The notes beneath the pieces were generated by a model. That model worked only from the letters and a program-made list of their open reading frames with translations. It had not been told where the DNA came from and made no database searches. Position numbers and translations under genes: made by a program. Source: Cryptomeria japonica (taxonomy: Eukaryota > Streptophyta > Pinopsida > Cupressales > Cupressaceae). Taken from it: DNA of 64,000 bases. Shown one piece after another: positions 56,892 to 64,000 of the stretch (the stretch's first letter is position 1; each line of letters starts with the position of its first letter). The stretch covers positions 501,728,442 to 501,792,441 of the forward strand of contig NC_081410.1 of the NCBI RefSeq assembly GCF_030272615.1, read 5' to 3'.

Positions 56892-58190
56892 AGCTTCTAT
56901 CCTAGCAACGAGGGCAAAATTTTCTTCAAAATCAATACCTTGTACCTAAGAATAGCCTTTGCATACCAATGTTGCCTTTTTCTAGGTTGTGACTTGTCCT
57001 TTTTCATTTAGTTTGTTCCCGAATACCCACTTCATCCCTAGAACATTCTTGCCCACCGATCTAGGTACCAATTCCTAAGTTTGGTTCTTTTGTATCTAAT
57101 TTAGTTCTTCTTCCAAAATTAATGATCCATTATCTAGGTTCAACTTTAGCATGTTGTGCAACCTTATTCTTTGATCTTCTGATACATTCCTTATACTTCT
57201 CTTCTATTGCCAAAAATAGGGATTATTCATTTAAGTCGTTAGCATCTTCTTCTCTAGATGAGTGTGCTTCCGTAGAATACAAACTCATTTTCCCTTTGTG
57301 TTTATCATCCATTCTTCTCTTAAATCCATTTCTTCTACACCTAATTTTTTATTTTTATTATCCTCTAACTTTTTGTAATCTTCTTTATATGTACCTTTTG
57401 AAGCATAATGACCAATTATTCAACAATTAAAACATTTCAATAGTAACTTACCTTTGTACTTCCCAGTTCCTCTCTTCAATGTTCTTACAAAGTTTGCTTC
57501 AATTTCATCTAGGTTCTCACTAGTTTCTAGTTCATCTCCTAATATCCTTGAAATATTAAATGCGACATCTCTTCAATAGAACTTTATATTTTCCATCTCA
57601 CTAATTATCTCACAGGCAGACAATATACCAATAAGCTGATAAATTGTGTAGTTGTTCAGATCATTACATTTTTCAAATGTACACTTCTTAGGTTTATAGG
57701 GTCTTGTCAAAGCAAACAAGATCTTTTTAATAACATCACTCTCGTCCAGCATTCCACCAATAGCTTTTATATCCTCCACTATATCATTTACTCTATGTAT
57801 GTAACTCTCAACACTTTCATCATCAACCATTCTGAAACCTTCAAACTTCTACTTAAAGTTCAAAATTCTTTCTTTCTATGTCTTTTGATGACCTTCATAT
57901 GCATAACTCAACTTGTTCTAGATTCCCTTAGCTTCCTTCATTCCTTTGACTTTGCCAAAAAATTCATCATTGAGATAGCTGATCAAAATTGTTGTAGCCT
58001 TTGTTTTTATTTCTTGATCCTTAATCTTATATGAAGTTGATGGTTCATTAGGAGGTCATTGATAACTAGTCTAGATAATCTCCCAGATTCCATTATAAAA
58101 TGCTTCCAAATATGGTTCCATTGTTTCCTTCCAATAGTTATGGTTAGTTCCATCGAAAATCAGAGTTTTAACATGAAGGTCTTGTGCCAT
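56892..58190 (-). pseudogene. Copia C gag joined to an RT fragment
   Basis: Minus strand from ATGGCACAAGACCTTCATG (58190): UBN2-type gag with LIFDGTNHNYWKETMEPYLEA, then MVDDESVESYIHRVNDIVEDIKAIGG (from 57830) and a degraded knuckle CFNC..IIGHYAS (about 57440-57400). After about 57120 the sequence is RT: SVGKNVLGMKWVFGNKLNEK, LVCKGYS, GIDFEENFALVARIEA, stopping at the Copia B LTR. The early gag stops are four TAG and one TGA. The gag-RT junction implies an internal deletion of protease, integrase and early RT. Confidence 0.8.
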
Positions 58191-58233
58191 TTTAGATCTA
58201 CCTCAAGAAGCTAAGATTTCCACATAGGAACTT

Positions 58234-58248
58234 GGCTTTGATGCCAAT
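58234..58248 (-). promoter_or_regulatory. Copia C primer binding site (diverged)
   Basis: Minus strand ATTGGCATCAAAGCC next to the LTR, a two-substitution variant of ATTGGTATCAGAGCC. Confidence 0.7.
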
Positions 58249-59437
58249 TGTTAAACACCTAGCAATACTAAGAAGGGGGTGAATTAGTTTGAAACTTAAA
58301 TTTTTTTTATTAATAAACTTATTCAATATCAACAATTTAACCATAAACACATCAAATAGAAACACATGAACACCAGATATACACGGAAAACCCAAATAGG
58401 GAAAAATGATGGTAAGAATATAAGTCACAATATTAATAACAATGTTTACAACTTTTTAGACTTATAGACAACGAGCACTAGTACCTGAAGGACTTGTAGA
58501 ACTAAGGTGCACTACCTTAGGAATGATATAAAGGACTTGTGTAGTTAAAGAACACTTCTTCAAGACAAGATACAAACTGCTATCAAAGGACCCATTGTCA
58601 ATCAACAACAAATGAAATAACTCAACTAAAATTGAAAAGGATTCTCCTAATCATGAAATTATCCTTGAACAGTAATTAAGCGACCAATGGCATGGCAAAA
58701 ATCTCTGAGAATCTCCACTGTCACAACACATTGTCTGACAGATGATATCAACTTCAAAGTTCTTCCCAAACTGTCTTTCACAACATCACAAACTCAAATA
58801 TTCTTGCAAATCATTCACATACACTTCTCACAGAATTCACTCTCATCCATAATTAGTTCATCATTTTGCACATCTTATATATGAGATACAACATTGAAAT
58901 CCTGAATAAGGATTGGCCAAGATATTATTACATGAAATAAGCCATAGAGACCGAAAATAATTAGATTGGTCCACTTCAAGAGAAAGAGGGAACCAAACAT
59001 ATCATAATACATCATCGCAATAATAATTTCATAATCGACTCACACTAGCACATATTCTAAAAGATGTTACAAAACATAACATGTAGATATAATCAATCAG
59101 TTGGCCACATAACCACTTCTGATGCAAAATAATCCATGCAGATCTCCACAAACAAAAGTGAGACCCAAATAATCACCTCAATACATCTTCTAGCACATAT
59201 CTAGACCAAAAGAACCTGATCCACTAAATTGGAATGCAATTATCATTGTATCTGGAGGCTACCAAAATATTTTCTAACCACCCTATATACAAGATGTCAC
59301 AACCACCACCAAAAGAGTATGCAAATCAAACTGTATAGATAGATATCCAAGGTTTGACAAAGCATATCTGGACCAATATCCATCTAGATAACTAGGTTTG
59401 ACATCAATGACAACTATACAAGCTCATGCTTCTAACA
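58249..59437 (-). repeat. Copia C 5' LTR
   Basis: The edge beside the PBS is TGTTAAACACCTAG on the + strand (minus end CTAGGTGTTTAACA). The far edge is CTTCTAACA (59429-59437). It carries the minus-strand motifs CTAATTCACCCCCTTCTTAG (58267-58286) and TTTTTCCCTATTTGGGTTTT then CC (about 58386-58407). A segment (58930-59260) recurs at about 14040-14380. The far edge is inferred from its form only. Confidence 0.65.
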
Positions 59438-60059
59438 AAATTAACTTCAAAAGAAAGATCAATCCTTTTGTAACAATGCAAATCCCTATTGGGTGTTCAG
59501 ATGCCAAAATAAGGATGGGTAATGTCAGATTCAACTAATCAATGAGGGGTGAAATATAAAATTCTATAATCATTACTAAGAAATATATTAGAAGAAGGTA
59601 CACCATAATGGGATGAATGTGTTTTTTGGAATAGCTGATTTTATTTTTTTAAATGAAATAGAAGCTACCTTTGGGGTCTTTGGTTTTGATTGTGGGACTT
59701 TATATTCTCCAAGAAAGGAACGTGTAAATTCTAACAAGCCCCAATTATCACTAAAAGTTTGATTTACAATCTTTATTTACTATATTGTTATCAACAATAC
59801 ATGGTGGATCCACTTTTGTTGAAGATGGAATCAAAGTGCTAAGACATGTTGATATAGAAGGCATGTGGATATAGAAGGTTAACAACCAACCTCTTCTTGT
59901 AAGAAAAGTTACTCATATTATTGTTAGCCTCAATAGTATGAACTTTATTGTTATATATGAGCTTTATCTATTAATGAAGACTAGATAGGATTTCTCCCAT
60001 GACATGAATACATTTCCTAATGTGCAACTAATAAAATAGTTGGCTAAGTAACACTAACT
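59438..60059. other. Gene-free AT-rich spacer
   Basis: No supportable frame or repeat match. It lies between the Copia C LTR and a decayed Gypsy integrase end. Confidence 0.4.
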
Positions 60060-62435
60060 AAAAAAAGTCTGGAAAATTAGGAGAAAAAAGACATATAATT
60101 AGAGGGTGAGTTGGTCATGGAACATTTAGGAAAGGAAATATGCCTAGATGAACATATGCAAAGTTGAAGCTAAGAGAAATTGGTCCTTTTAGATTGTTGC
60201 ATAAAATTCATAAGAATTATTGTTTGTAGGTTTGAACATCCAAATGGTATTTAACATGGTTGATTAATATTATTGCACATAATTAAATATGTAGAGAAGG
60301 ATATATTATCAATACAAAAATGAAATTGGCAGAAAAGACATTAGATAAAGTAGGTTATGAATGAGTGGCTGAATATATGGTCTATTAGAAAGGAATACTA
60401 TATCAAGATCGCTCATTTCCTTTTTAAGATGAAGTGTACTAGTTGGTGTAGTCACCGAAAAACAAAAAGAAAAAAACCTATTATAACTTAACTAATATAG
60501 ATTGTTGTGCTCAAAATATTATTACATAGTATGTTTGATGTAGGAACATCTCAATGGTCAAGCTATTTTACATCACCCAAAATAAAATTAGTTTCCTTTT
60601 TTTCATTATTTTTTATCTTTAAGTATTCTTCTAGTTGTATTCTAGCTTCTAGAAACATACCATTGTAAATTTATTTCTTACTTGATAATAATTTTAGAGT
60701 ATCTTGATTCATAAATCAACACCTCATAGTGTGGAAATGGTTTCATCTTGCTGGTTGATATTAGTGTTTTCTTCAACCTTATTGACCCTAGGGTTGTTCA
60801 TGTAATGAACCACAACAATTTTTATATAGTTCTCATCATACATGGCATTTGATTTATGGATACCCTTATTGAAAGAATTCAATTCACTAAAGGGCTCTTT
60901 TGAATTATGCACTAACTAGCATAATTTTGACTAGTCCTAGGAAGATGTTTGGATAAAGGATCATTACCACAGGATCAATGTTGTTGTAATCTATGAATAT
61001 ATTCTTATAATAAAAATTGGCGACTTCTCATTAATGCTCTAAAAATGTTTCTATTATTTTCTTGGTTGTTAAACTACATTAGTCACAAACCTCTTCCTTT
61101 CTAGGGAAGAATTCATTTAGAAAGATGAGTGGATGATTCTTTAGCAATAGTAAATAGATTATCAATTTGTGTGCATATGTATGTGTATATATATGCATGT
61201 ATACATATATAAAAACATATACACATATATATACATATACATATACATATACATGTGCATATACATCTACATACATATACATATACACATATATATACAT
61301 ATACATATACATGTGCATATACATATACATGTGCATATATACACATAGATACATACATACATATGCATGCACACACATATTACCACAACATAATTACAAA
61401 TCATTTTTTCTAAATTAATAGAAATCATAACTCAATCCATCACCTTTTATAAAATGAATTTATTTTTTTTAATTTTATTTTAACCCAAATAAAAATTCTA
61501 ACATACAAAATAGATAAATTATTTCTATCTAACCACCCCTTTTTAGGATTTACAACTGCCCCAAAATGTATCATCATACATATACAATCAATTGATCTCA
61601 AACCAGATATGTCCATAATTCTTCTCATTGACCATCCCTTACAAAATTTATAGCTTTTTCTTTAATTTAAAAAGAATCCCAAACATATGGTCATACATAT
61701 ACGACTAATTGATCTGAAACCATGTATCCGGATTGCTTTTCTTCCTAAGATTCATGAGGAGCACATGTTTGGAAGAAGAAATCAAATTCAATTGACGTTA
61801 TATCTAATTTTTAGGTAGAATTGCATATTCAGACAAGTGAGCTCATGAGAGGAAAAGGTGATGTGAAATGTTGGCCCATTGACACTCATAAAGCATTGAT
61901 GATGAAGAATGTTGAGAAGTAGACGAACGAAGGTATATGAACTTAAATTAGTACGTTGAACAACCCAAATGGCGATTACATAATTTACCAGTTTCTTAGG
62001 GTTTTAGTGGAGACGACTTTCAAAATGGCACAAGATGGTAGTCACGTCTGCAACTAGAACGCTTGTGTGGCCGTCGAAAAGTTGTATGGAATTTTCAATG
62101 CAGCAGGTAGCGAGGAGTTTATCAAGGAAATTCTCTTCTACTTGTACTTTCTAAATTTTTAGCAGCTGCCATTTGGCCATTTTAGTTGTGAGAGTAAGGT
62201 GGAGATTTCGACCGATGGAGCATAATGAGAGCTCTCCCATATCTGCACTCAGAATTAGACCACCCCATTTTCCACCATTATGAATGTCGGAAAGACGACA
62301 CTGCAAAAGTCGCAGATTTTTGGATTTTTGGGTTCTCTTTGAAGTGAAACCCTAATGTAAAGGAGGTTTATAGTACTATAGTCTACTATATATATAATTT
62401 TATTAGTTTTAATGATATTGTTCGTACTAAAGAGT
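60060..62435 (+). repeat. Decayed Gypsy integrase end and LTR-like repeat, copy 2
   Basis: 60100-60200 reads as integrase C-terminus (GELVMEHLGKEICLDEHMQ..KLKLREIGPF) and matches 39455-39545. Then the LTR-like part is collinear with copy 1 (39780-41365), with the same GATGTAGGAACATCTCAATG, GTTCATGTAATG.ACCAC and TTTTAGTTGTGAGAGTAAGG landmarks. Copy 2 has extra sequence, including a microsatellite at 61165-61380 and about 800 bp at 61380-62180 that matches copy 1 only in part. Confidence 0.5.
61165..61380. repeat. Microsatellite (CATATA/TACATG)n
   Basis: Alternating purine-pyrimidine CATATACATATACATGTGCA-type repeats, over 200 bp. The Met/Tyr/Val/Cys-rich open frames here are artefacts. Copy 1 of the surrounding repeat lacks this expansion at the same place (about 40640). 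Confidence 0.9.
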
Positions 62436-62439
62436 GGAA

Positions 62440-62715
62440 TGATGTTTCTACGATTGCAGATCTATTCTTTAGCGAGGTAGTGAGGGTTCGTAGGTTACTA
62501 CAAATTATCACCTCACATAGGATACTAAGTTATTGATCCACATTTGGTAAACATGGTAGAAGATTTTGAGAAAAAATATCGAATTATAATTTAGCATACT
62601 ATCTATTTATAGATGGTAAAGTAAAGGTTATTAAAGAATGAATTTAGCAATGATTTCAATTAAATATAAATTAGTGTATTTAGTAGTTTTGTTGGAATAA
62701 TCCAAATTCATGTTT
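62440..62715 (+). pseudogene. Decayed Gypsy integrase fragment
   Basis: Collinear with 38970-39230: GTAGTGAGGGTTCGTAGGTT (62476-62495) against GTAGTGAGGGTTCATGGGTT, then CTAAGTTATTGA.CCACATTTGG. The frame keeps EVVRVRRLLQIIT..DTKLLIHIW, the region before the second catalytic Asp to the SHFW motif. Here it follows the LTR-like repeat, whereas in copy 1 it precedes it. Confidence 0.55.
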
Positions 62716-64000
62716 AGTATTGCAGTGTCGTAAATTGTACACTTTCAATTGGGTGGTACAATTCCATGCTTAGGTTAGCACCTGTCTTAGTGTGTTTCCA
62801 TTTTGCATTTAAAATTCCCTTTAAAGCATTTAATTAATTAATTTAATTTAATCTAAATTTTTCTTTTATCACTCTACACATCAAAAAATTGGGCCCTTTA
62901 CCCTAAGTGTGCCCTTTTTTATTTTATTCTTTCAATAAATTATTTCATTAAATACCCTAATTATGTCCTATTTTGACCTTTAAGGCCTGATTTCACATAT
63001 CTAGACATCTCAAATTCCCATATACTCCTGGTATTGACTTTAAAATCACAATATCTTGCTTCCTCAAAAATTTGGCAAACGGTTGGTTGGACCAGATAGC
63101 TAGCTAACTGGTCCCAACTTTTTCTCCTTGAATTTTTGGAGCATGCTTTGGCTGTATTTTAATGTTTAAATCCAAGAAATTGGTAAAAAATATCATTTCT
63201 AGGCTGGCCTATGACTCAAAACAAAGTTAGGGTTTCATACATATAGCATTTCCTTTCGTCATTTAAAGGATCCATCTACAAGCAATTGAATGAGCCTCTT
63301 ATGAAGTGAAATTATAGGTTATGTGGAATCTACAATCACCAAATCAAGCATTCATCAAGCATTTATCAAGTCTACATCAATCATCTTCAACATCAATTAA
63401 GAGCTTTGAAGAATAATAGGAGATCACCGACTGTTGATTGGCTTGTACCTCTCCCTTAGGATTTGGTATGGTTTCATGTTATTTTCATGTCTTTGTATGA
63501 GCTTCATAACATTCATTTTCAGATTTACAATCATTCTTTAGATCCATTATGTATTTGTGATATGAAGCATTTATATTTCCATTTATAATTATTTAGGGTT
63601 TTCTCTCCAAAGTGTAGGGTAGAACTCTAGATCTACTTTCTTGTTCATCTAGGATCTTGTATACACACAAGATTATGGCACACACATTTTCAATACATTT
63701 TCAGCTATTTATGGAGGCGGGAACCACCAAAACAAGGGGTTTGACTAAGGCAAAACCCTATATAGCCACCTAGAGACCATTTTTCAAGTTGCAGGTGCAA
63801 GTAGAGAAATTTGAAGAATGCACAAATTTAGAGACCATTGGAACTCACTAGTGTAGACTCAGTCTCAAAGCTAGATCCCAGTTTCCAGGGACTAGGGCGT
63901 GTCACCCTGGTCCTCCCTGTTTTGCAACATTTTTTGGCAGTTCTACATTTCAATGTCTCGAAACCCCAGATCTAGAAGTTCAACCCTTTGTAACATCAAG
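62716..64000. repeat. LTR-like dispersed repeat, gene-free
   Basis: The start (GCAGTGTCGTAAATTGTACA, CAATTGGG, TTAGTGTG) resembles 35790-35940, and GGGGTTTGACTAAGGCAAAA then CCCTATA (63738-63764) resembles 36513-36537. No frame is supportable. It continues past the window end. Confidence 0.4.

Larger units (their letters stand above)
56892..59437 (-). mobile_element. Copia C: internally deleted Ty1/copia remnant with 5' LTR
   Basis: Minus strand: 5' LTR (59437-58249), PBS (about 58248-58234), gag from about 58190, knuckle (about 57440-57400), then directly RT sequence (57120-56892). Protease, integrase and early RT are missing. The left end is cut by Copia B at 56891. The remaining pol is not seen left of Copia B (before 42247), so the locus has also been rearranged. 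Confidence 0.75.

Noticed and set aside
61079-61418. Met/Tyr/Val/Cys-rich frames of 83-99 codons
   Set aside because: They arise from the CATATA/TACATG microsatellite.

Overview
This window looks like heterochromatic or intergenic DNA of a seed plant with a large genome. A conifer or other gymnosperm is my best guess, but the sequence alone does not prove it. It is AT-rich, has no recognisable intact host gene, and is built almost entirely of nested, decayed LTR retrotransposons. These use initiator-tRNA-Met primer binding sites (TGGTATCAGAGC). Boundaries below come from LTR ends (TG..CA), primer binding sites (PBS), polypurine tracts (PPT) and 5-bp target-site duplications (TSD) read by eye.

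Layout. 1-2052: the 3' end of an element (LTR 882-2052) abutting a decayed element called N1 here. 2053-13190: N1 (+), a Copia-like element without pol, carrying a zinc-knuckle ORF1 and a large unrecognised ORF2. It is split by N2 (4224-10071, minus strand), a relative in opposite orientation. N2 ORF2 (8561 to 5247) is one 1,104-codon frame with ten nonsense codons and no frameshift. N2 has only a 3' LTR, and its other end is exactly the PBS, yet it has a perfect TSD (ACCAA). 13191-18449: decayed repeats with two tRNA-derived SINE-like copies. 18450-34971: element D, a gag-protease-only Copia (TSD CTTAC/CATAC). It was split by Copia A (19617-31119, TSD CGCGG/CGCAG). Copia A was in turn split in its RNase H by a 4.8-kb terminal-inverted-repeat insertion (24654-29485), whose CG-rich minisatellite, AT tract, CT/GA tract and central palindromic array are arranged as mirror images.

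34972-42246: AT-rich, with a decayed Gypsy protease/integrase and LTR-like repeats. 42247-56891: Copia B (+), truncated at its 5' end. It was split by a chromodomain Gypsy (44555-53615, minus, TSD GAGAT), which itself holds a solo LTR (47239-48390, TSD AAACC). The 3' LTR of Copia B holds another solo LTR (54611-56112, TSD GTGTA). 56892-59437: Copia C (minus), with gag joined to RT by an internal deletion. 59438-64000: a second decayed Gypsy/LTR-like copy and a further LTR-like repeat.

How the parts relate. N1, N2 and D lack reverse transcriptase and integrase. N2 shares its PBS leader with Copia A. N1, N2 and Copia A share the sequence around the PPT and two LTR motifs, so Copia A/B-type elements are the obvious trans-mobilisers. 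The strongest candidates for something undescribed are the mirror-image TIR element, the N ORF2 protein, and the one-LTR insertion that begins at its PBS.
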